This document shows, piece after piece, positions 1 to 10,860 of a stretch of 64,000 bases of DNA (the stretch's first letter is position 1; every line of letters starts with the position of its first letter). This stretch comes from Heliocidaris erythrogramma (Eukaryota > Echinodermata > Echinoidea > Camarodonta > Echinometridae), in contig CM046859.1 of NCBI GenBank assembly GCA_025617745.1, positions 21,329,073 to 21,393,072 on the forward strand. The letters are read 5' to 3'. The notes below the pieces were generated by a model that saw nothing but the letters and a program-made list of their open reading frames with translations, did not search any database and was not told where the DNA came from. The translations under genes and the position numbers were made by a program.

Positions 1-2997
1 CAAAGAAAATAAAGTCGGACATTGTAATGGACATCACGGACATAGTATTTTGTCGTCTATTTCGTCACATCTTGGACGAGGGGAGATAAATATTGAGGTT
101 TCTAATAGCGTTTTCGTTTCGAGGAGTTGGTTTTCTCACTTCTGTCATATAAATACGTCACCCATTTAATTTGAATCAACGAAGTAAAAACAAGTACACA
201 AACCGCATCTTAAGTGTAAGTGTGATTGATTGAAGAAATGGAACAGACTGAAGGGGAGAGAGGTCTACTCAGACAAAGAGGGAGAGAGAGAGAGATATAA
301 AGAGAGAAAAAAGGTGGTCGGAAAAAGGATACATACTTTATGTACATGCTTCAGTCAATATTTTCTCTCTGGCTTTGTATAAGCACTGTTACCATTATCA
401 ATATGATATGACGGCGACGAGCTTTTGCGGTTAATCAATCGAAGATTCGTATCTTGTTTTACGCGTAGAACGAAAGCCGTGGTTAGCGAAGCGAACAAGC
501 AATACTTCACTTCCTTGCCACTATATATACCCTAACCTTATCCCATAAGATTGACTTTCTCTTAAACTGAGCCAATATTTGGTCCTATTCTATCATTTCA
601 TCGTCTCCATTTCATATTGTTCTTCCTATTCTTCTTTCTTTCTTTCCGTTTCTTCATTTCCCTCCCCCCTCCCACTCCTCTGTTCTTTCAGAAGACGACG
701 GCGGACAGTAATTGTCACACCCCCTCACAAACTCTTTCACCCACCCCCAAAATAAGGCATATGTGCGAGAGGAAAATATTAGTTTTCGCTGCATGCCATT
801 GAAAAATTAAGTGTCTTTCCTACCCCCTGTTATCGATACCGCTCAAATTTCCCTTGCTTTCTCAACGATACCCGTGTTTGTGGGGCGTTCTTCATTGAAT
901 GAACGTTGTCCAAAGAAGAAAACAGATATAAGTCGCGAGCGCCTTGAAAGAAATAGACCTTTCGACGTTTGGCGTCAAGGCCCAAGTGTTGCAGGTATGC
1001 AAATTGGTAATGATAGCGTAGACCTTAGAGTGTGACATATGGTGGCTTGTTGATGGTGAGAGGGGGAGAGGTAGCCCGATTTTGCTTTTCAGGTCCATCT
1101 CCGATTGAAAATAATATCTGCGCCTTTCTTTGAGACTATCAGGGCAGGAAGAAAAGGCGCACCAAAAGCGGTGAATATTGCGCCTATTATATATCGAGAA
1201 GGATAAACTGGAAGGAAGGGGAAAAATTAAAGTGATACAAAGATATAAAAGGTATGAGAAAAAGAAGTAACGCTGCATGAAATGCCGTGATAAAAATATC
1301 ATTGTAATCATTGTTATTATTGATATTGCGACTTCACTTCGAGAATTGCCTCCACTGAAAGCTGAAAGCACGAGAATTGAAAGAGCCTGGCCAAAAATTC
1401 ACTTTTGGACGATGGACATAAAAAAGAATTATTCTAATGTAATTAGTTCTTTTATCATACTGTTGATACCATCATTATTAGCATCATTATTAGCATCTTC
1501 ACCATTATGACATAATAAATATCTTAGAAGCCTATTGTAATTGTTTTTTATTTCACAAAAGTTAATCCTTCTTCCTCAAGTTTATATTCCGTGAAATCGG
1601 AACGGTGGAAGGTGAACTGTAGACCGATGTATCTTTCTTCTTTCGTAAATTGAACATTCATTTTGTAAAACGTTGTGAGTTACGAATAAATTTCATTGCA
1701 TTTCAAACATATCGCACGTAACGAAAAGCTGTATGCATTATGCAGGTTCAGTTTCGCCTCATCCCCCTCAGTTTTTTTCGAAAGCGTGAAAGCGAAAGTT
1801 GTGACGGCCACACAAAATCGATAGCTTCTAGCCATTCACTAATGCGATAATAAAACAATCGCTATAGAATAAATCGGCTGAACCTGTTGACTACTGAATT
1901 CTATCATTCCCATAGGCTTAATACAGGGACCACCCGGCTCCAGTGGACAACGGGTTAATTTCTCCAATTACACAAATGTTTTTGAAAGACGGCAAAAAAG
2001 CAGTTTCTTGAAAACACCGCTAGCCCCATGAGAATACTATGAGCCGACAATCATGACAATCTCCTATGTAAAATGTGATGGGGAGGTTAGTGGGGAGATG
2101 TGGGGAGAAGAGGGGGGGGGGGGGGCGAACAGCTCGTGCAGGGAGCGTCGCCGCGCCCATTGTTTGAATGGCCGTTCTCGAATAAACGCCTCTTAACATT
2201 TTCGTTTCTCCACCAGCTCCGGGCTAAAGTTTTTCAGAAACACTTCATAAAATGTAGCGGTTGCATTGTCCGCTCACCGGGTGTAACCGATCGTAAGGGG
2301 AAACTGAACAAGCACTGGACGAGGGAGAAGAATAAAGAGAGTAGGGAAAATACACCGAACCGGAGGAGGATTATTCCACTTGGCTGTTGAGGAGAACTGA
2401 TAGGCTTTTATTGCGGCTTTGTGGGTGGATCGGTGACAAGTTTTGCTCATGATCGTACCTCAATAAGACCCCCTTTCCCCGTTTCACTCATCTTACCCCA
2501 CCCCTTCCATTCCCTCTCTGTCTCTCTCTGGTCTTTATTGCTCTTTCATTGTCAGACGTAGACGGTAAAAATTACACTGAAGATTTGAGTAATACAAGCA
2601 CGAGTGAGTAAAACAGGGCACTTAATAAGCATTATTTTTCTTCAAATAAAAAACGATAACGAAGGGAATATGTTGTTTTCCTTCATACACAAAGTCAGAA
2701 CTGTTCCTTGTGGGTGGATCGGTGATAAGTTTTGCTCATGATCCTTCCTCAATAAAAACCCCCTTCAAACAATTAGCAAAATAAGGCACTTCATTGCCAA
2801 TACTCTTTCAAATCGTTAACGAAAAATAAGGAAAATACCCTTTCCCCTCCATCAGAAAATCGTAACTGTTATTTCAGCGCACAGTGGGGATACTATTACT
2901 AATTTTGTTTTCTTACAAGGAAAAATATATCGTGATGTCTCTCGTGTTGACTAAAATGATTACTTTTCAGTGACATTTTATTCGTCATTCGAACAAT
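1..2997. other. AT-rich non-coding stretch with minor repeats
   Basis: No convincing exon is seen on either strand; the open frames are short and of low complexity. It holds a short GA microsatellite near 277-310 and a run of about 15 G at 2108-2125. A GC-richer patch follows at 2095-2400, containing a Sox-like ATTGTTT at about 2159. A diverged direct repeat also lies here and is listed separately. I see no promoter or RNA gene. Confidence 0.5.
2418..2766. repeat. Diverged direct repeat pair (about 58 bp each)
   Basis: The segment at 2418-2476 recurs at 2708-2766. Both contain GTGGGTGGATCGGTGA, then TTTTGCTCATGATC, then CTCAATAA and a run of C, with only a few substitutions. The pieces between and after them (around 2615-2700 and 2779-2870) also share GGCACTT and other words. 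This suggests an old local duplication rather than a dispersed element. No terminal inverted repeats are visible. Confidence 0.6.
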
Positions 2998-3001
2998 TTA
3001 A

Positions 3002-3287
3002 AGTGCCATTAAAGTGGCTGAAAATGAAGAGCGCCATCCTTTTAAGATTATAATTTGAAAATTAGTTGCATTATATTTTGAATTTTGACAAACGGCTTGT
3101 TTGGATAATGGGCAAATTTTTAATTTTAAACTATTATTTTTGACTTGGCATTGTCGAAAGTTGTGTGCAGGTACATTCTAAGCTTTTACAAACTAGAATG
3201 AGGCATGATGGGAAAGTGAGAGGCACAGACACTTATCAAAGCCTGTTGAAAGATGGCGCTATTTAGGAGCTCCAGTTTACTGTCACT
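3002..3287. mobile_element. 286-bp MITE flanked by TTAA
   Basis: The element starts AGTGCCATTAAAGTGG and ends, read on the other strand, AGTGACAGTAAACTGG. The inverted ends share about two thirds of their first 37 bases, including an AGCGCCATC block. TTAA flanks it at 2998-3001 and 3288-3291, the target duplication typical of piggyBac-type insertion. There is no coding capacity, so it would depend on a transposase from elsewhere. Superfamily assignment rests only on the TTAA. The divergence of the ends suggests an old copy. Confidence 0.65.
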
Positions 3288-3291
3288 TTAA

Positions 3292-5870
3292 ATATCAAAT
3301 TCCACAAAGCGAATTATCTCAATTTAATCGTAACTGAAAAGCTAAAACTTGTTCCCCCTAGGGATTTATTTGGCACTTCTGGTCATTGGTTTACTGTATA
3401 AAAACAAGAAGAAAAAAATGGAGAGTCCGAATGGAAAGAAAAACAACTCAAATTTAGCTTCAGAGGTATCAACCGACCCATGTGGAATTCCAAACAAGTG
3501 CGATTAAAGACAGCTTGCTTTTTCAAGAAAAGGTTATTAGAGCAAAAACAGAAAAAAAAGGAGTTTCTCCCACAGGCGTTAGACAAAGTAGGATTTGAAA
3601 TTGATGTAAAACAATACGCGGCAATAAGGAGAAAATGAGAGAATTAGGGCGTGGTGACAGACAGGCCTTTTCTCTGAGTGCACATTTTTGTGTGTGTGGA
3701 CGTCTTCGAATTGTTCCACCCGGGAAAAGGGCGGCAATATTTTGTTTGCGATGCGATACTGTGCGAGAAAAGCGCGTTTGCGGGTCGCTGCTAATTAGGA
3801 CAAGAAGTTTGAAGAGTGAATGATGAACTGGTGAAGAAAATAAAAGGAGAGAAAGGGAATGAGAGACAAACAAATGGTGTCCTTTGACAAGCTTTCCATG
3901 AGTCATAGCCGTTTTTATTTTGTTGGAAATTATGTACGCAAAAGGCAGGTACATTTACAACAAAGACTGGGAGAGGGGCACTTACGGACGAAAAAAGATG
4001 CGAAGCAAAATATGAAAGATGAGTAACACATGCCAGATTTTTCTAAGGATTCGTTGATAAGGAGAAAGGACACACTAGCTACATCACCCATCTCAACAAT
4101 CTTAGCTTTATCATTTTTATAAAATGGTCATTCTGCAACACACATCATAACCATGATAACTGTCCGTCGAAGCATTTCGAGTTCAATGGCCACACTCTGC
4201 TAACTTAGAATTGCAGACCCCTTTTCATCATTACGCTACATTTTCTTTGATTTTTTTTCTAATTATTTTCTAGTGAGCACATGTGAAGAGCCGTCTGTGA
4301 TCCCTCCCATCAATATAACAAAGGTTAACCCCTCTATCAAAACACATAAAGGGGGTCCGGGATAGTCATGAGGGGCGGGGTGGGTGAGGGCGAAGCGTTT
4401 GAGATTCGATTCTATGTAAAGCAGTGTACAAAAATTAAGCGACCACCTTTTTCTTTCTGAAAGGGGGTTGGGCGGCCGAATCCCCCTTGATTTGAAGACG
4501 TAAACATGCGGCATCATTTCAGTTGCGTCATTACCTGCGCTAATAAATCCTGTGATTGTGAAGGCAATTAACCCATACGCCAGTTATTAAAAGTACTGTC
4601 TAAACTGTTCATTTTGCAATCTACTTTTTAAACTACACCACTCTTTGTGACATGCAAAAGATCGTAGCAGTCCCTGACGAGGTCCTAACGTCAGTAAATG
4701 ACGTCTCGTTTAAGCCGGTCTTTATGAAATGGGAATATGATAAAAAGGCGCTTGATGCTTCAGACTACGGGTAAATATCGGAGACTTCAGGTACACTGTA
4801 GTTCAAGACTGGTTGCTCGATTGGGATGGACCCGTGCAACATAATACACTTCAATTTATGGACATACTCTCTCTGCATATAGGCAAAGAGATGCGCATAC
4901 ATGTCAATCACCCATGACAAGTCATTCCAAAATCTTTTCATAAACTTTTTTTAATTCGCGGGCCCTTGAAAGCTGCAGCCATAGAAGCTTGACCATCGGG
5001 ATGGAATAAGAATAAAAGAAGGTTGGATACAAATTATTCTTCATCTCTTAATTCGTCATGAATATTTGATAAGTTGAGAGGATCTCTGAAGTAGACTTTG
5101 ATGTGCTACTGGAAAAGTAGGTCGACAAAAGTCAAGTTTATTCAAGGTCATCCTAAAATTCCATGTCAGAATACACCGTTTTATATTCGTAATTATTTGA
5201 TAAAATTGACATACGTCTACAGCAATAGACTACAGTTTAGAAACGTCCGACAACAGCTCAAAAACAAAACAAAACAAAACAAAACTTTACAAATTATGCG
5301 GAGTCTAAAGATTCAACTTCAAAATAAATTGTCGATTATGTATTCTGATTTAATTCAAACAACTTGAATTCAGGAACCATTAAACCGTGCATTATGCTTT
5401 GTGAAATATCGAAAGATGGTGTAATACTATCGAAGTAAAGAGCCCCATCAAAGAAAAAAAGGAAAAATGAGAAGAAAAAAATTAAAAACAACATATTTTT
5501 GTTATCTTTTTCATTCTGACTATAAAAAAGAAAATACCGAATTCTGGAGAATATTTATTAAAATGAATGCAGTTTCTACGGTATCTTCACTGGAAAAATA
5601 TATTTGTAACGAAAATCACGAAGGACACAGCTGATTATGAGTAAGCGGACAGTGTTCAACCCGAAAACTTACATGTACATGTATATGGTATAGCAAAGGG
5701 AAAATTTTGATTTTTCATACATTCTACGGACAGGCAGATGGTCGAAGCTTCCTGACGTTTCAGAGGTTATAGTTTAGTTTGTACATCTTGAATATTATTT
5801 TGTTGTTGTTTGTTAGCTATTGGTATTTTTGTGAGCAGTTGAAAGTAATTACATTTCTGCGAAATTGAGA
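3292..5870. other. Non-coding stretch, no gene recognised
   Basis: Mostly AT-rich unique DNA. Two GC-richer patches (about 3635-3830 and 4330-4520) give short open frames on both strands but no splice-site framework or protein-like composition. Nothing here supports a gene, an RNA or a transposon. Confidence 0.4.
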
Positions 5871-5879
5871 CTTAAAATT

Positions 5880-6012
5880 CAGTTATGTATTAAAATAGGT
5901 ATTATGAATTCAATAACGATTCAGTTATGTATGTAATTGTGTATTCAATTAAGTATTCAATTATGCATTAAATTATGCATTCAACAAGCATAATTATGTA
6001 ATAATATGTATG
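5880..6012. repeat. Degenerate AT-rich minisatellite
   Basis: A loosely repeated 10-13 bp word of the form TATTCAATTATG or TCAGTTATGTAT runs through this stretch, with at least eight imperfect copies. It has decayed and its unit length drifts. It is simple local tandem amplification with no sign of function. Confidence 0.55.
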
Positions 6013-6228
6013 AGATCTGTACCATGCTTGAAAAATGTATGTTGAAAATATCATGCAAATAAATCAAATCAAATCTAAATTACCTCGAAGACCTTTGCAA
6101 GGCTCTCTGTTACCTTTGAACATTTTGATTTTATGCAATATGGAAAGTATACTTTATACAAAGTACAGGTGTTTCTTTCAAAAGAAAAGTTTGTGTATAT
6201 GAAAGGACAAAAAGGATGTACGTAATCC

Positions 6229-6385
6229 AGGGCGGATCCAGGATTTTGTAAAATAGGGGACACAGAGCCGGAAAAGTACACACTTAAGGGGGCAATTTTG
6301 TTTCATTGTGTACTCTCAGGTATGCCAGTTGGGTTTCAAAAGAGGGGGCACGGGCCGGTTTTCCCCCTATGCAGATCCGCCACTG
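6229..6385. mobile_element. 157-bp hAT-type MITE with intact 8-bp target duplication
   Basis: The left end reads CAGGGCGGATCCAGG. The right end, on the opposite strand, reads CAGTGGCGGATCTGC. The element is bracketed by a perfect 8-bp direct repeat ACGTAATC at 6221-6228 and 6386-6393. Eight-base target duplications and CAG-type inverted ends are hallmarks of the hAT superfamily. It is too short to encode a transposase, so it is non-autonomous. The unbroken target duplication suggests a fairly young insertion. Coverage by a short open frame at 6298 is coincidental. Confidence 0.85.
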
Positions 6386-6717
6386 ACGTAATCTACATAT
6401 TTACAGTGATTTTTCAGGCACCTGCACAGCAACGGAATAACGTCGTTACTTGGGGTGAAGTGTTAGCCTTATCTGATTACATAAACTATTATGATTAGTA
6501 AGGATTGTGCAAATCTGATCTGAGGTACACAAAAAACAAAACAAATAGGGAGCAACCCAGATACCCCCACAACGCAATTTTCTTAGTGGTATATGGTATT
6601 AGGGTTCTTAGAATTGGGCTTAAGTTCGTTTATATTTATATATGTTATATTGTGAACATTCTTAAATAGAAATACCTTATATTGAATTTCCTTTAATAAG
6701 AATTCCTTTTTCTTTAA

Positions 6718-7617
6718 AGGAGAATTAACCTCAAACAATAAAGACGATAGTGTTCAAAGGTGTTATTTATTCCTACTTGTTAGACTATATGGCTTCGCGT
6801 CAAAATATACGAGATCGATACGAATCAAGATTTTCTGAGAAAAATTTATCATCTGCTAGCAATATGTATCGTCTGCTAGCAATACATGGGGGCTGCCATT
6901 TTTTTTATGTGTACAAGAAGATTTTCTTAATCCAAATGCCCAATTGCCTTTTTCAAAATTAAAAACCCATTTGAGATTTAAAATATAGAATAGATATGTC
7001 AATTTATTTTTAAACTGAAGATTTCCTTATTTCTGTTGAAAATCGATATTCGCTTAATATAAATCTATTTTCTAGATACTGTGACGCAATGGACGGAGCA
7101 AATTAATTCAAATTTTATGGATGCTTCTTCCCTGAGCATCTATAGCGGCAAACTATGCATTCACCTGCTTTCGGATAATGGGACTTGAAAAGTCAGAATG
7201 CATGCTGCATATATTATGCTCTGCTCTGTTTGGCAAACCCAAGAAAATAGATTTTTGTTAAGCAAAACCAGACAATTTAAAAGTATCATTATAAAGATTT
7301 AATTTTTATAAATCATGTAAACACCCACTTTATATTTTTCGTCACATATGGGATTTTAGGTAATGAAGAAAATCAATTTAGGTCTTGGATTCAAAATATC
7401 TTCCTGACCGGAACATTTCTCAATGGTTCATGTACAAATCCAAATCAGCAAGAAAATGGCAGCCCCCATGTAAATGAGTAGTAGACGATACCGGGTGTTG
7501 GAATATCTTTATTATACCCTTTTCTGATATCTTATTGGAAAATGATTTAGGCCAATAAGTAGGAATATACTACACCTTTCAATATAAGTAAATTTGTACT
7601 CAGGGGTTAATTCTCCT
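6718..7617. mobile_element. 900-bp foldback element flanked by TTAA
   Basis: The ends are near-perfect inverted copies: AGGAGAATTAACC at the left and GGTTAATTCTCCT at the right. TTAA lies at 6714-6717 and 7618-7621. The inverted similarity continues inwards in blocks, including a GGTGT..TATTCCTACTT block near each end. A CATGGGGGCTGCCATTTT block occurs at about 6885 and is inverted at about 7455. A CTTAA..AAATCTATTTTC block occurs near 7055 and is inverted near 7245. So most of the element is one imperfect palindrome with its centre near 7150. There is no transposase frame. It is piggyBac-like by target site only. Confidence 0.75.
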
Positions 7618-7621
7618 TTAA

Positions 7622-8265
7622 TGATCTGATATTGGAACTCCTTCCAAAAGGTACGTACATTCCTGCAATGGTGCTTGTCGTGACTCCACCATTTAGCTAA
7701 CGAAGAATTGACATAAAATGTCTACGATCAAGGGAGTATCACCTTAGCATTAGGTGCTCATAATCTAGTAACTCAAAAGGTTAATCATTCAACACGGTTC
7801 AACTATTTTGCTCCTCTTTACTGTACAAGATGATAATATATGAGGGCATGATGAACTATCTGGGGTCTGCCGAACTATGAAGCGTTGTTTTCAAAATAAT
7901 GTATATCTTCTGGCCATTAATCGGCACTTCACGACATCTCGTTATAAAAACCTATAATCAAAGTGACAAACACAAGTACCATAGGTTATCCAAGCTGTTG
8001 TTAATGAACAGCATGCTGTTTGATTACAACAGCATGTTGTTTGATTACAACAGTTAAAGCAATGATAAGCCTTCAGAGCAACACCGTAATCTTACCGCAA
8101 CATTGCGGTATCAAACAGAGATGGTGTTTTTATCCCTAGCGGCGATTACCAATGCGCGAGGTTTCTCTTTTGTTTTGAAAGCTTGTCAAAATAGTTTTTG
8201 TTAGTGCTTTGATGTTTGGGGATGAAGCGCCTGTGAGGGGTTACCAAGGCAAACATGCAAATCAA
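7622..8265. other. Non-coding stretch with a short 20-bp tandem repeat
   Basis: Mostly unique AT-rich DNA. At 8005-8055 a unit close to TTTGATTACAACAGCATG is repeated two to three times; each unit carries the small palindrome AACAGCATGCTGTT or a variant. No exon is evident. Confidence 0.4.
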
Positions 8266-8720
8266 GATATAGGACGGCATCTCTTACGTCCACCAAAAAA
8301 AAGGGTTGTTATCTTATCGCTGCTAAGTCCTTTATCATGCAGGTGTGAATTTAACGTGATAATCGGCGGGGGCCCCAGCTGAAACTTTGTTGGCAGTACC
8401 CTATCGCGCGCTACTTCCGAGCCGGCTGATCCCCCGTTAACAAGTTTTGGTTGGCCGCTAATCCGCTCTGCAAACACAGCGGGTGCACTTTGCCGCTCGT
8501 CTGTTATTCTCCCTCCTTTTTGATATGTGCACAAGACCCCCACCTCGAGCAAGAGCGCGCGGGCCCTTGACACTGGAGGCGGTCGTTAGACGATTGTACG
8601 CCGAGAGAGACGGCGAAGAAAGAGTCCCAGATAAGTCCCCTCTCGCTGATAGATGTACGGATATAGCGGCCAACCGAGGGGATTATGTGCTGATACCGTT
8701 CGGATAAAACAACGGAAAAC
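8266..8720. promoter_or_regulatory. GC-richer island with GATA and T-box motifs (putative enhancer)
   Basis: This 450-bp patch is much richer in GC than its surroundings. It carries five matches to the GATA consensus WGATAR: 8313-8318 (reverse), 8332-8337 (reverse), 8357-8362, 8629-8634 and about 8645-8650. A perfect T-box half-site AGGTGTGA lies at 8341-8348. About one WGATAR would be expected by chance in this length. It has open frames on both strands (for example 8483-8707 plus and 8262-8573 minus), but they overlap each other and look like products of the GC bias. A coding exon cannot be fully excluded. The regulatory role is inferred from motif clustering only. Confidence 0.3.
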
Positions 8721-10429
8721 AGTTACAAGAACCTGATCAAAAACGAAAACATGGGTCTGGCGGCTTTGTCTGATCTAAAGAGAACCTTATTATCACCTCG
8801 GATGTTTTCATTTGAACTCTTTCCTGTTTAGAATTAGGCCAACTACCTCGCCATAATTAGGAGATAACTCTTTGGTCTAGATACATATATCACAATGCAA
8901 ACATCCTTATAATTTAAAGTATTCCCTCCCTAATTACTCATAAACAAGATGGCTAATGAGTATACTCATCAATCGTGTCATTTCCTTAAAAAATAATTAT
9001 TATTCAAACAATGAAGTCAAATGATCCCAAGGCAAGCTCGGCAAAGCAATCGAAATCCAAATTCATGTATTCAAAAACATTACCTCTGACACACCCTCTT
9101 CTCGTTCACAACAATGAAAATGTCAGAAAACCTTCAACAAATCTGGAATAATAATGGACTAGTGAGAAACTTGAAGGTAATACTAATCTTCTGAGAAAGG
9201 CACATCGTCGACAGACAACTAACATTACAAACGCCTAGCAGTGTCCCAATATTTTGTTTGATTTTCTTTCATTAGCTGCTTCCCCCAAGTTAGCCTACAA
9301 AACGGAAAATAAATATTTGCAATTTCCTCACGAAACACGACCTATATATTCAAATTCGCAATTAAAACCAAAACAAATTAAGAAATTCCATCATTAAAAG
9401 ACGGTTCAAGGTACTCAACACAATTCAACATAAATATTCTGAAGAAAAAAAAATCGTTTCAATTTCCATTTAGTTTGGTATAGTGTAAGAATAGCTTTGA
9501 GTGTATCATACAATTCATTCCCCACGTTTTTGTCTAAATTTCCTTTGCAGAGTACGAATTGGCTGAGTGAGGGAGGCAAGGGTCATTACTCATCTATCCC
9601 CCAATAATTATGTTCAGAAATGTTCAGCACATTTAAATACTATGCAAATGTAAGCATAAATCATTCCTATCCAATTCGCCAGAATTCGATTGGGCTATAT
9701 ACCCCCCCCCTCCAAAAAAAAAAAAAAAACACCCCCGGCCACCTATCCCAATCATGGAAACCGGGCTACATTAATTTTTTTTCCTTCTTTTGGAACAAGG
9801 AAACTTGACATCACTCCAAGGAGTTATCACAGAACTCTCAATGGTGTATCAGAGGCAACGGTCTTCAACATACACTCCATTTCAACGTTGAGGGCGGACA
9901 TGTTATCACAACATGCAGCCGAGCAAAAGTTTCCAGTTGAAGCGAATCTAGGGAAGATTGGCTTAAGAATGTATCTCAATGAAAAGAGGTTTGAAAGAAA
10001 TATATTATTTTTTGGATTGTGTTTGAAGTATGAAATCTTAAAATGATTCATAGAGTGACAGGGACAGTGCGTGGCAATATTTAAAAATTTTAATTGAAAA
10101 TGAAAGCGTTCAGCTTGCTAATGGATCTATCCTTAATTGTTTGTTCAAATCAAAATGTAAGTTTTAGGTAAGGCCAATATTGTTTAGTGTCCTAAGGGAA
10201 CAATTAACTCGTTTATGGGGCTCATTGTGTCCACAACGCGATTATGAAATGCAAGAAAGTAACCCCCAAAATATGCGAGTTTAACTTTTTCTCTCAGAAA
10301 TAGCTACTCTCGGTATCTCTCTTGGTAACTGTATTTTCAGGTATTGTCCTTCAAATGGGATTGACTTTGTATCAAATCCCAAACTAAGTTAAATCAAATA
10401 GTGCGTTTAAGATGTGATCGCATCTTTAC
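8721..10429. other. Non-coding stretch, no gene recognised
   Basis: AT-rich unique sequence with a C run followed by an A run at 9703-9730. The frames at 9690-10046 (plus) and 9827-10051 (minus) are opposed and not protein-like. I see no transposon ends. Confidence 0.4.
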
Positions 10430-10556
10430 CTATAAAGACTATAGTACAGGTCCTGGTAACAGTGTCCTCCCAAGACGTGGTGACCTCGCGATCGTAGAGT
10501 TCATGGACCGCCTGAACGATGACCCGCCGTGACTCGTCGACCACGGATAGCTCACC
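10430..10556 (-). CDS. Candidate internal coding exon, protein not recognised
   Basis: Reading the minus strand, a long CT-rich tract ends in a good acceptor, CTGTATACAG, just upstream of 10556. A single frame then stays open for 42 codons and meets a donor, ATAG|GTAAAG, at 10430/10429. The exon is 127 bp, starts in phase 0 and ends with one extra base. The peptide begins GELSVVDESRRVIVQAV, continues HELYDREVTTSWEDTV and ends TRTCTIVFI. It is a mixed-composition, globular-looking sequence unlike the low-complexity frames nearby, and the exon is GC-richer than its flanks. I do not recognise the family. No partner exon is seen within several kilobases, so introns would be long. It is the best coding candidate in the window. 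Confidence 0.5.
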
Positions 10557-10860
10557 CTGTATACAGAAAGAAGAGAAGATAAGAGAAAAAGAAATGACGA
10601 AGAGACAGAGAGAGAGAGAGAGAGATACACAGAGAGACAGACAGAGAGACAGACATACAGAAAGAAACAGAGTAATACGGATCAGAGGGAAAGATGTTTG
10701 AACAGAAAGAGAAAGAGAGAGAGATAAAATAGGAGAGGGTACACAGACAGACAAAAACAGAAGAGGGAATAAGAAAATATTGACATAGAAAGTCAGAATA
10801 AGAGAGGTGAGATTTTAGAAGCAAGGGATGAAAAGCGAGAGAGGGAGAAAAAAGATGAAT
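10557..10860. repeat. Polypurine (GA-rich) tract
   Basis: Purine-rich on the plus strand with GAGA, GACAGA and AGAGAGAG words. Read on the minus strand it forms a very long pyrimidine tract leading into the acceptor of the candidate exon at 10430-10556. Open frames through it are Ser/Leu-rich (minus) or Arg/Glu-rich (plus) low-complexity artefacts. Confidence 0.7.

Noticed and set aside
892-1371. 159-codon minus frame
   Set aside because: Low-complexity, T-rich-driven composition with no splice framework, opposed by overlapping plus frames.
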